From: Deltaproteobacteria bacterium
Lineage (GTDB): Bacteria > Desulfobacterota > Anaeroferrophillalia > Anaeroferrophillales > Tharpellaceae
DNA length: 7,312 nt
Direction: 5' to 3'
NCBI GenBank assembly: GCA_013153415.1
Contig: JAADEO010000232.1
Span: 1 to 7,312 of the forward strand
The stretch's first letter is position 1. Every line of letters begins with the position of its first letter. Both the position numbers and the translations under genes were made by a program. Positions 1-6,699 of the stretch are shown here, piece by piece. Below the pieces are notes generated by a model. That model worked only from the letters and a program-made list of their open reading frames with translations. It was not told the DNA's origin and ran no database searches.

Positions 1-1972
1 ATGTAAAACGAGCTATCATCTGTTTCAGTTTTTCGGCTGAATCCGTCATGGCCGAAGAGCTCTCTTTGATTTTGAAGCTTGCCCGGGTCATGGTTCCGGC
101 CGCCTGATCGACCTCGGCGATCTCCTGGGCGATAGCGGTGGCCGTTTCGGAAGTCTGGGTCATATTTTCATTTACCCCTGCCAAGCCCTGGGCCGCCTGG
201 GCCGAATGCTCAGCGATCTCCCGGGAAGTGGCCGACTGTTCCTCGATCGCGGCGGCAATGGTTGTGATAATGCTGTCGATCTCATTGTTGATGCCGGAGA
301 TCTGGTTGATTTCACCCACGGTCGCCCTGGTTCCCTGCTGGATGTCATCAATTCGTTTGGCAATCTCTCCGGTCGCCTGGGCGGTCTGCTGGGCCAGGGC
401 TTTGATTTCATTGGCAACCACGGAAAAGCCTTTTCCGGCTTCTCCGGCCCGGGCCGCTTCGATGGTGGCGTTGAGAGCCAGGAGATTGGTTTGAGCCGAA
501 ATAGCATCGATGGTTTCGGTGACTTTGCCGATCTCCTGGGCGGCCAGACCCAGGATGTCGATTTTTTTCGAAGCCGACCGCGAAGTGGCTACCGCCCGGT
601 TGGTGATCTCTCTGGCCTTGAGGGTATTTTCAGCCACTTCGTTGATTGTGGTGCTCATCTCCTCGATGCCGGCTGACATGGTTGAAACATTGGTGGTGGC
701 TTCTTCCATGGCCGCGGCCACGGTTGTGGTGTTGACACTCATTTCCTCAGCCGCGGCCGCCACGGTGTTGGCTTTTTCAGCGGTGTTGCTCGATTCGGTC
801 GCTACTTCGTCCGCGACCCGGGTCAGGGTCTTGGCGGTATCGGCCTGGTTGTTGATGCCGTTGTTGATTTCCCGGAGGAGCTGGCTCAGCCGGCCGCTCA
901 TGTCATTCAAGGCTGCGACCAGATGACCAATCTCATCCTGTTGACTGATATCCAGTTGCCGGGAAAGATCCCCGCTGGCGATGTGGCCGGCGAAATCGAC
1001 ACATTTACGCAGGGGCAGGACAATCAGCCGGCTGATCAGGATTGAGATGGCTACAGCCAGAAGCAGGGCGATGCCGGCCATCAGCAGGGTCAGGTTGGCC
1101 ATACGCCGGCCATGCTGGCGGTTTTTACGCACACTTTCCCGCAACTGGGCGTCGCTTTGAGTGATCCCCTGTTCCACCTGTTTTTCCACCTTGCTAGAGG
1201 CCTCGGCCAAAGTCAGTTCGGCCTTGTCGATCTGTTTTTTGGCGGTCACCAGTTTGTGGAATAGCCGTCCATACCGGTCGCAGTCGGCCGTGAGCTGCTT
1301 TTTCTCATCCTCCGCGATTCCCAACAGGGAAATCATCATTTTCAGCATCTCCAACTGGTCATCGACCTTTTTCACATACGTATCCCGGCCGCGCAGAAGG
1401 AAATCCTTTTCATGATGCCTGAGCTTCAGCATTGCCGTGATCGCTTCGGGCTGCATGGTGGTGCCGTCGAGGCGATCCAGGTGCTCTTCGATGGTGCGGA
1501 TGACCTGTCCGAACTGCCCTTGAATACCGGACTTGTGATCCAGGCCCATGGCTTGCATTTCCTTGACCAGCTTCTGGAAGGCTTCCTGGTAGAGGTCGAT
1601 GCTTCTGGAAATGGCCTGGGCCGTTTTCAGTCCGGATTGGTCCTGCTGTTGCTTCTCGATTTTTTCGAGGACGGTCAATTGTTTTCTGATCTTTTCCAGG
1701 TGTCTGTTGACCATCTCGCTGTCGGAGATTTTCTTGTGGTTAAGAAAATCTTTTTCGAAATTGCTGGCCTTGAGCAGGTTTATGTTGATTTCCTGCAGCA
1801 GGTTCTTCTTGCTCTCCACGACATTGAGAAGATGATCATAACTGGTCTGGAGCGAACTTATCGCCTGGCTTCCCTGCCAGATGGCGACGAGAAAGATAAT
1901 TACCACCAAACTGAAACCGATGCTCAGTTTGAGTGACATCTTCTGATTGTTGTACCAAGATATCGGGTTCAT
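1..1972 (-). CDS. Methyl-accepting chemotaxis protein with HBM-like helical sensor domain (3' end missing)
   Basis: Transmembrane chemoreceptor that would control CheA kinase activity through CheW. I translated 657 codons from the ATG at 1972 to the window edge with no stop. A short cytosolic N-terminus is followed by TM1 (about residues 18-35), a periplasmic region of about 255 residues, TM2 (about 291-314), HAMP (about 315-367) and a long coiled-coil signalling domain. The hairpin tip (about 491-517) carries QTNLLALNATIEAARAGEAG, the MCP hallmark. The sensor is predicted all-helical; its motif HEKDFLLRGRDTYVKKVDDQ (about residues 188-207), its length and its spacing resemble the helical bimodular (HBM) family of McpS. 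The translation stops at LKQMIARFT, typical of the last residues of an MCP, so only a few codons should be missing. The start overlaps the response regulator stop as TGATG and has GGAGGA 5 nt upstream. The chemoreceptor identity is certain; the HBM assignment is probable and the ligand unknown. Confidence 0.95.
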   Translation of the reverse strand, partial: MNPISWYNNQKMSLKLSIGFSLVVIIFLVAIWQGSQAISSLQTSYDHLLNVVESKKNLLQEININLLKASNFEKDFLNHKKISDSEMVNRHLEKIRKQLTVLEKIEKQQQDQSGLKTAQAISRSIDLYQEAFQKLVKEMQAMGLDHKSGIQGQFGQVIRTIEEHLDRLDGTTMQPEAITAMLKLRHHEKDFLLRGRDTYVKKVDDQLEMLKMMISLLGIAEDEKKQLTADCDRYGRLFHKLVTAKKQIDKAELTLAEASSKVEKQVEQGITQSDAQLRESVRKNRQHGRRMANLTLLMAGIALLLAVAISILISRLIVLPLRKCVDFAGHIASGDLSRQLDISQQDEIGHLVAALNDMSGRLSQLLREINNGINNQADTAKTLTRVADEVATESSNTAEKANTVAAAAEEMSVNTTTVAAAMEEATTNVSTMSAGIEEMSTTINEVAENTLKAREITNRAVATSRSASKKIDILGLAAQEIGKVTETIDAISAQTNLLALNATIEAARAGEAGKGFSVVANEIKALAQQTAQATGEIAKRIDDIQQGTRATVGEINQISGINNEIDSIITTIAAAIEEQSATSREIAEHSAQAAQGLAGVNENMTQTSETATAIAQEIAEVDQAAGTMTRASFKIKESSSAMTDSAEKLKQMIARFT

Positions 1973-2664
1973 CACTTTCCTCCGCAATCTTCTTCTATTG
2001 TGAAACCAATGCCGCGGACCGTCTTGATCAGAGACTCGCCGGATTTTCCCCGGTCGATCTTGCGCCGCAGATTTTTGATATGCACATCGATCGTGTTGGA
2101 CATTGTGAAGGGGTCGAAGTCGTCGCCCCAGACGTGTTCGGCCAGGACAATTCGCGAAACCGGCTGGGGCCGGTTGTAGAGCAGGAACTCGAGCAGAGAA
2201 AACTCTTTCGGGGTCAGTTCCACGGTTTCACCGGCCAGGGTCACCTGGCGGCTGACGGTATCAAGGCACAGATCCCCGGCACAGAGACGAGTGTCGCATT
2301 TTCTTCCCGGCCGGCGCAGCAGGGCCCGGATCCGGGCCAGAAGTTCGGCCCGGGAGAAGGGCTTGGCGAGGTAGTCATCGGCTCCGGCATCGAGTCCCTG
2401 AACCCGGTCATCGACCGAGCTTTTTGCAGTCAGCAGGAGAACCGGGGTCATAATCCGACCCTGCCGCATCTCCCTGAGAACCTCCAGGCCGTCGATTCCC
2501 GGCAGCATGATATCGAGGATCACCAGGTCGAAACTCTCGGCAAAGAGCATCTCCAGGGCCAGGTCCCCCCGGTTGGCGGTGGCCACCAGGTAGCGTTTCT
2601 CTTTGAGTAACTCCCCGAGTTGCTCAAGCAGGTCGGGGTGATCTTCCACCAGAAGAATTTTCAT
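1972..2664 (-). CDS. OmpR/PmrA-type two-component response regulator
   Basis: DNA-binding response regulator of 230 residues, the normal OmpR-family length. The receiver domain (about 1-118) has the full active site: acidic pair E7/D8, phospho-acceptor D51 in VILDIMLPGIDG, switch T79, Y98 and K101 in KPF. The C-terminal winged-helix domain (about 128-226) shows ELTPKEFSLLEFLL, the recognition helix in SNTIDVHIKNLRRKID (about 189-204), and the closing hairpin IKTVRGIGFTI. The start is set by the typical MKILLVEDH opening. Its leader lacks a good Shine-Dalgarno sequence; GGAACC is the nearest purine-rich stretch. It follows the transferase genes by 108 bp and overlaps the downstream MCP by one base. 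Position after an eptA-type gene recalls PmrA/BasR, but its targets and its partner kinase are not visible here. Control of the neighbouring transferases is inference. Confidence 0.96.
   Translation of the reverse strand: MKILLVEDHPDLLEQLGELLKEKRYLVATANRGDLALEMLFAESFDLVILDIMLPGIDGLEVLREMRQGRIMTPVLLLTAKSSVDDRVQGLDAGADDYLAKPFSRAELLARIRALLRRPGRKCDTRLCAGDLCLDTVSRQVTLAGETVELTPKEFSLLEFLLYNRPQPVSRIVLAEHVWGDDFDPFTMSNTIDVHIKNLRRKIDRGKSGESLIKTVRGIGFTIEEDCGGK
1978..1983 (-). promoter_or_regulatory. Strong ribosome binding site of the MCP gene, inside the response regulator gene
   Basis: GGAGGA on the minus strand lies 5 nt before the MCP ATG, within the Gly-Gly codons that end the response regulator. 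With the TGATG stop/start overlap it fixes the MCP start and indicates translational coupling of the two genes. Confidence 0.8.
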
Positions 2665-2772
2665 CTTGTCACGGTTCCGGTTCCAGTTTCATTAGTAGCA
2701 CATCAAGAAACTCATAAAAAGTATTAATGATTTTTTTCTTGTTCTCTGGTGCAGAAAATGACCTGTAAGGTA
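2665..2772 (-). promoter_or_regulatory. AT-rich gap before the response regulator, probable promoter region
   Basis: This 108-bp spacer is markedly more AT-rich than the surrounding genes, with A- and T-runs between about 2705 and 2745. That fits a separate promoter for the regulator-MCP pair. The best -10-like element I can read on the minus strand is TGCTACTAAT, an extended -10 shape ending about 30 nt before the start codon, but no convincing -35 hexamer precedes it. GGAACC occurs twice in tandem (2673-2684) just before the start codon. I see no GC-rich hairpin with a T-run, so no intrinsic terminator for the upstream gene. Confidence 0.35.
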
Positions 2773-4755
2773 CTAATCGCCCCGGGCCAGTTCCGGGGGC
2801 AGGGTATGCAGACCGTTCTGGTAGAGGTAGGAGGAGATGGTCAGCAGAGCGAGGCCGTCGCGTTCCAGCTCCCGGTCGTGGTCGAGGGGCAGCAGATCGT
2901 CGCCGTCGACTCTGAAGGTGCGGGGTGCGGCCTTGGGTTCGAAAACCGCCATTTTGCCTTCAGTCATGAAACCGTAGGTGGTGTAGAACTGCATCAGGGC
3001 GAAATCCTTTTTCCCGGGGCTGAAGATCGAACGGCCGATGATCGGGTGGATGAAGTCGGTTCCCAGAAGATCGATGGCGGTGGCCGTGACATCCATCTGG
3101 GTCGCTACCCGTCCGTAACGTTGGGGACTAATGCCGCCGCCCAGAATGAGGCCGAAGATGCGGTAGTTTTCGACCGGCATGACCCCGTTGGGACTGCTGC
3201 GGACGCGAACGTTATGGTCGGCGACAATGACGAACACGGTATTGTCGTAATAGCCGTGTTCCCGGGCCAGGGCAAAGAATTTCCCCAGAGCGTAGTCGTT
3301 GAATTTGACCGCGTTCTTTTCGCTGGCTGCGGGAATGCCGGGCAAGAGTTCGATGCGTCCCGGCGGGAATTCGAAGGGGGTATGGTTGGTGGTCGTGAAA
3401 AGGACCGAGAGGAAAGGCTTCTTCTGCCGGGTCAGAGCTGTGAACTCCTCGTCGGCCCGGACCACGAGGTCCTCATCGCAGACTCCCCAGATGCCGTGAA
3501 AGATCGGGTTGACGAACTCGGGTTCGTCGATGATCCGGTTGAAACCGTTGCCGTAGTACCAGCTGCCCATGTTGTCGAAACGCTTCTCGCCGCCGTAGAT
3601 GAAGCTGCAGTCGTAGCCCCGGGGACCCAGGAGTTGGGCCAGGGAGAAAAAATCCTTCTGCGAAAGGTTGCGTTTGAGGACGCTGGTGCCGGGGATCGGC
3701 AGGAAACCGCCGACGATCGCTTCCATGCCGCGGACGCTGCGGGTGCCGCTGGCGTAGAGCCGGGTGAAAAGGATGCCCTCCCGGGAGAGGCGGTTGAGGT
3801 TGGGGGTGATGCCGGGTTCGCCGCCGCAGGCGGCGACGAACTGGGCCCCGAGGCTTTCCTCGATGATGATGACCAGGTTTTTGCGGGGCCTGGCTCGATC
3901 CGGAAAATGGCTTTTCTCCCGGCGCAGGAGGGGATATTTCTCAGGTTTGATCAGGTTTCGGTCCTCGAGCCTGAGAAGTTTCCGGGTCCGGGCGATCGCT
4001 TCGGCGGTTTTCATGCGGCCGTAGAGCTTGGTGTCGACACTGAATTTCCGTTTGGCATAAATTGAGTATCCGACGCTATGCAGGGTGTTTTTGGCCAGCT
4101 CGTTGGCGATATGGGAGTTGCAGAAAGTGGCGTCCGAGAGGTTGGCCGGCCGGTGACCGAAAGAAGAGCGGATGCCGATGAAAACGATCAGCGCGGTGGG
4201 CAGGAAAAAGAGCAGGCGGACGCCGTAAGGGACCGCCAGGGCCCGGGTGAAAAGCGAGCTGTTGCGCCACCAGCGCCGATAGAACCAGGCGATCAGGGCA
4301 AGGCTCACCAGGGCCATGACCAGCGAAAGCAGGTGAGTCGAGAGAATGGTGCTGATCACCTCGCGGGGGTATTTCAGGTAGTTGACGAAGATCTCGTTGG
4401 GCCGGGCATCGAATTCAGTAACAAAAGGCGGAGTCGCGATCTCCATATAGACTGCCAGCATCAGGACCGCGAGCAGGTAGAGTCCGATGATGATTTCAGC
4501 CGCGCGCCTGAAAAACGGCGGGGAGAGGAAAAGAATCAGGGTCGGCAGAGCCAGGATGATGCCGAGAGCGATCGTATCCATGCGCAGCCCGACCACGAAA
4601 GCCCACCAGAAATTCACTCCACTGGCCTTGAGGGCGGCGTAATGCTGGCTCACCAGTACCAGGCGGCCGACGGCGAACAGCAGCAGGAAGAGCAGGTAGA
4701 AAAGAATCAGGGGCCGGGCGGTGATCAGCCACTGCCGGAAGAATTTTTTCAACAT
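2773..4755 (-). CDS. LtaS/MdoB-like membrane-anchored phospho-head-group transferase (sulfatase fold)
   Basis: Predicted inner-membrane enzyme of the Gram-negative LTA-synthase-like family, 660 residues and complete. Five membrane segments (about 12-33, 49-77, 86-105, 136-158 and 178-196) precede a periplasmic sulfatase-fold domain (about 290-600). The linker motif SSFGHRPANLSDATF (about 197-211) is typical of Gram-negative members. Active-site candidates are E299/E300 in VIIIEES, nucleophile T338 in ASGTRSVRGME, H458 in TTTNHTPFEF and D513-H514 in VIVADHN. Family members such as LtaS and OpgB transfer phosphoglycerol from phospholipid to a polymer or glycan; some relatives use other head groups, so the substrate is not settled. 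The ATG at 4755 is supported by GGAG 9 nt upstream. It sits 223 bp after the EptA-type gene and 108 bp before the response regulator. The C-terminal domain is a clear paralogue of the partial enzyme at the right edge. Confidence 0.9.
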   Translation of the reverse strand: MLKKFFRQWLITARPLILFYLLFLLLFAVGRLVLVSQHYAALKASGVNFWWAFVVGLRMDTIALGIILALPTLILFLSPPFFRRAAEIIIGLYLLAVLMLAVYMEIATPPFVTEFDARPNEIFVNYLKYPREVISTILSTHLLSLVMALVSLALIAWFYRRWWRNSSLFTRALAVPYGVRLLFFLPTALIVFIGIRSSFGHRPANLSDATFCNSHIANELAKNTLHSVGYSIYAKRKFSVDTKLYGRMKTAEAIARTRKLLRLEDRNLIKPEKYPLLRREKSHFPDRARPRKNLVIIIEESLGAQFVAACGGEPGITPNLNRLSREGILFTRLYASGTRSVRGMEAIVGGFLPIPGTSVLKRNLSQKDFFSLAQLLGPRGYDCSFIYGGEKRFDNMGSWYYGNGFNRIIDEPEFVNPIFHGIWGVCDEDLVVRADEEFTALTRQKKPFLSVLFTTTNHTPFEFPPGRIELLPGIPAASEKNAVKFNDYALGKFFALAREHGYYDNTVFVIVADHNVRVRSSPNGVMPVENYRIFGLILGGGISPQRYGRVATQMDVTATAIDLLGTDFIHPIIGRSIFSPGKKDFALMQFYTTYGFMTEGKMAVFEPKAAPRTFRVDGDDLLPLDHDRELERDGLALLTISSYLYQNGLHTLPPELARGD

Positions 4756-4764
4756 ATTGCAAAA

Positions 4765-4768
4765 CTCC
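4765..4768 (-). promoter_or_regulatory. Ribosome binding site of the complete LtaS-like gene
   Basis: GGAG on the minus strand, 9 nt before the ATG at 4755. It is the only clear Shine-Dalgarno match near the N-terminus and supports the chosen start. Confidence 0.5.
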
Positions 4769-4899
4769 GTGAAGTCAGTTGCGGATTCTCTCTCCGATCG
4801 GGAAGTCAGCCTCCCGGGTTAAAGGTCAAGGCAGTCCTGGACCAAAGGGGGTGGCAGCGGAGATGGTTTGTGAGTTCGATCGTATGGGGGTGGCTGGAT

Positions 4900-4923
4900 C
4901 CGGGTCCCTTTCTGTGGACCCAG
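4900..4923 (-). other. Hairpin in the gap between the eptA-like and LtaS-like genes
   Basis: Inverted repeat with 8-bp arms (CTGGGTCC and GGACCCGG on the minus strand, one G-U pair) around an 8-nt loop. No T-run follows on either strand, so it is not a classical intrinsic terminator. It could be an mRNA-stabilising or processing element at the end of the upstream transcript, or part of the leader of the downstream gene. The rest of the 223-bp gap (4756-4978) contains no credible gene. Confidence 0.45.
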
Positions 4924-4929
4924 AACTAT

Positions 4930-4947
4930 CAATTTTAGCAATTTAAG
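4930..4947 (-). repeat. Tandem 9-bp AT-rich repeat, possible regulator-binding site
   Basis: On the minus strand CTTAAATTG is followed directly by CTAAAATTG, two 9-mers differing at one base, in an AT-rich island (about 4924-4970) just after the end of the eptA-like gene. OmpR-family regulators bind direct repeats, and PmrA half-sites read CTTAAT, but those are normally spaced 10-11 bp. The match is therefore suggestive only. The island may also contain the promoter of the LtaS-like gene; I could not place clean -35/-10 hexamers. Confidence 0.3.
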
Positions 4948-4978
4948 TAAACCAAGTTTTATTTGATTGCGAGCCGGT

Positions 4979-6682
4979 CTAGCCGGAGTGCTGTCGGTTT
5001 TCACTTCTCAGGGTTTTTCTCCTGAAGGGTAGAAGCAGAATGTCCAGGCTCGGGTCGTAGAGCCGGGTTCGCACCCCGTAGAGATGCAGCAGGGTATGGA
5101 AGATGAAGTCGTGCGAGATCCGTTGCTTACGGTGTTGTCGCAGCTTGTCCGGGTCGATACCGAGGTCGGTGGCGGTTCGGGATGAAAACCAGAGCAGGGC
5201 CCCGATATGGAGCTGTTCGTCCGGGGCCATGAAATAGGGCAGACCGTGCAGGTAGATTCCTTTTTCACCCAGCGATTCACCGTGGTCCGACATGTAGAAA
5301 AGAAAGGTGTCGAAAGACTCGCTGTTTTTCTTGAGGAACTCTATGGTCCGGGCCAGGAAATGGTCGGTGTAGAGAATCGTGTTGTCGTAGGCGTTGACCA
5401 GCTGTCGGCGAGTGCTCTCTTCGACGGTCGCGCCCTGGTATTCCGGGTTGAACCGGGAGAATCGCGGGGGATGGCGCTGGTAGTAGGCCGGCCCATGGCT
5501 GCCCTTCTGGTGGAGGATGATCAGGAGATCGCGATTTCGGGTCCGATCGATAAATTCCTGCAGGTTGCAGAGCAGAGCCTCATCGAAGATCTCGCTGGTG
5601 CCCGTCAGTTCGGCCCTGTCTTTTTCCGGGATCATGGAGGGTTTCAGTTTCTCGTACGCGACCCGGGTCGCGACCCCTTTGGAACTGGAGTTGTTGTCGC
5701 GCCAGAGAACGCTTACCCCGAGACGCTGGAGCAGATCGAGAATGTTCTCGTAACCGGCGGCTTTGCGAGGCGAATAGCGAGCCCGGGTCAGATGGGAGAA
5801 CATGCAGGGGAGGGCTTCGGCGGTCGAAGTGGCGCTGGCATAGGCCCGGGTGAAACTGATTACCGTTCTGCGGGCCAGTTCCGGGTTGGTCGGACGTCGG
5901 TAGCCGTTGAGGGCGAAGTTGGCGGCCCGGGCCGATTCGCCGACAACGAAGATCCCCAGCGTCCTGTGTTTCCGGTTCGTTTCCAGAGTGGCGTCGGTGG
6001 CGATCGGTTTGATGGCTGTCACGGTGGTGTGTCGGATGCGATAATATTTATTGAGCGAGTAGATGGCGTAGGTGGGATTGATATACATCCTCAGGTCGCG
6101 GTGCTGCCGACCGACCAGGGCGAAAGCCTGGTAATTGCCGTAGATGGTCGCCCCACTGACAACCAGGGCGCTGGTGATTAGGGCCAGATTGGTCAGACTC
6201 TGGCGCCGGGATGGTTTCCACCGGAGCGGCAGCTTGATGATGATGGCGGCCGGCAGTCCGGCGAACAGGGCCAGGTGAAGGAACAGGGCTGGACTCAGGA
6301 GCTCCTTGGCTTCGTGGAAATCGGTCTCCATGATGTTGTTGATCATGCTGTAATCGATGACGACGCCATAATGGTAGCAGAAGTAGAAAATTATGGCGGC
6401 CAGGATGAAGCTGACGATTAGCACCGTTTTGAGGATGCTTCGGTAGCTGCAGAGGACGAAAAAACAGAAAAAGATGGCGGTCAGCAGGACCAGAACCGCG
6501 AAGAGGAAGCCAGGATGGTTTCCGATCTCCGTCTCTTTGAGAGCAAAAAGTCGTTTCCAGAAGGGCAGGTTATAGATTGTGGCCAGAAGCAGGGCCGCTC
6601 CCAGGGCAACTCCTCCCGGAGTGGTCGCGATCTTTTTCAAACGGCCGGAAGGTGAAACCGGGAGGCGAAAGGCTGTATTCAT
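4979..6682 (-). CDS. eptA: EptA/MCR-type lipid A phosphoethanolamine transferase
   Basis: Inner-membrane enzyme that in its family transfers phosphoethanolamine from phosphatidylethanolamine to lipid A or core sugars, lowering surface negative charge and affinity for cationic peptides such as polymyxin. At 567 residues it has the usual family length. Membrane segments lie at about 25-41, 57-78, 84-104, 131-150 and 165-180; the periplasmic sulfatase-fold domain covers about 240-555. Key residues are E249 in VVGESARAANF, nucleophile T287 in ATSTAEALPCMFS, H396 in KGSHGP, D466-H467 in MSDHGESLGE and H479 in YLHGLPY, in register with MCR-1. Unusually, of the six cysteines forming three disulfides in MCR-1, only the one equivalent to C291 remains (C293). 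The ATG at 6682 lies 17 bp after the preceding transferase gene and has only a weak AGAG Shine-Dalgarno, suggesting dependence on the upstream gene. The exact acceptor is not determinable from sequence. Confidence 0.93.
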   Translation of the reverse strand: MNTAFRLPVSPSGRLKKIATTPGGVALGAALLLATIYNLPFWKRLFALKETEIGNHPGFLFAVLVLLTAIFFCFFVLCSYRSILKTVLIVSFILAAIIFYFCYHYGVVIDYSMINNIMETDFHEAKELLSPALFLHLALFAGLPAAIIIKLPLRWKPSRRQSLTNLALITSALVVSGATIYGNYQAFALVGRQHRDLRMYINPTYAIYSLNKYYRIRHTTVTAIKPIATDATLETNRKHRTLGIFVVGESARAANFALNGYRRPTNPELARRTVISFTRAYASATSTAEALPCMFSHLTRARYSPRKAAGYENILDLLQRLGVSVLWRDNNSSSKGVATRVAYEKLKPSMIPEKDRAELTGTSEIFDEALLCNLQEFIDRTRNRDLLIILHQKGSHGPAYYQRHPPRFSRFNPEYQGATVEESTRRQLVNAYDNTILYTDHFLARTIEFLKKNSESFDTFLFYMSDHGESLGEKGIYLHGLPYFMAPDEQLHIGALLWFSSRTATDLGIDPDKLRQHRKQRISHDFIFHTLLHLYGVRTRLYDPSLDILLLPFRRKTLRSENRQHSG

Positions 6683-6699
6683 CGGTCTCTAAATTGCTC

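Noticed and set aside
206..926. Plus-strand and alternative minus-strand frames within the MCP gene
   Set aside because: The MCP reading frame is continuous from 1972 to position 1 with the full MCP signature; the other frames are shadows.
2749..4065. Long plus-strand open frame (438 codons) opposite the complete LtaS-like gene
   Set aside because: It is fully antisense to a gene with clear domains and motifs, its product is low-complexity and rich in Gly, Glu, Asp and Val, and it has no recognisable motif; it is a by-product of GC-rich codon use.
4782..4830. TTGACC on the minus strand as a -35 box for the LtaS-like gene
   Set aside because: No acceptable -10 hexamer lies 16-19 bp downstream; the region there is GC-rich.
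4900..4923. Hairpin read as an intrinsic terminator
   Set aside because: No T-run follows the stem on either strand.
4078..4938. Plus-strand open frame (286 codons) opposite the 5' part of the LtaS-like gene and the gap
   Set aside because: Highly charged, Gln- and Glu-rich translation typical of antisense frames, with no recognisable domain.
4819..5004. Minus-strand small open frame of 61 codons spanning the end of the eptA-like gene and the gap
   Set aside because: It has no Shine-Dalgarno, overlaps eptA out of frame, and its second half is Pro-rich and unlike a protein; chance frame.
5207..6181. Plus-strand open frame (324 codons) opposite the eptA-like gene
   Set aside because: Mirror image of a certain gene, with no start signal and no family features.
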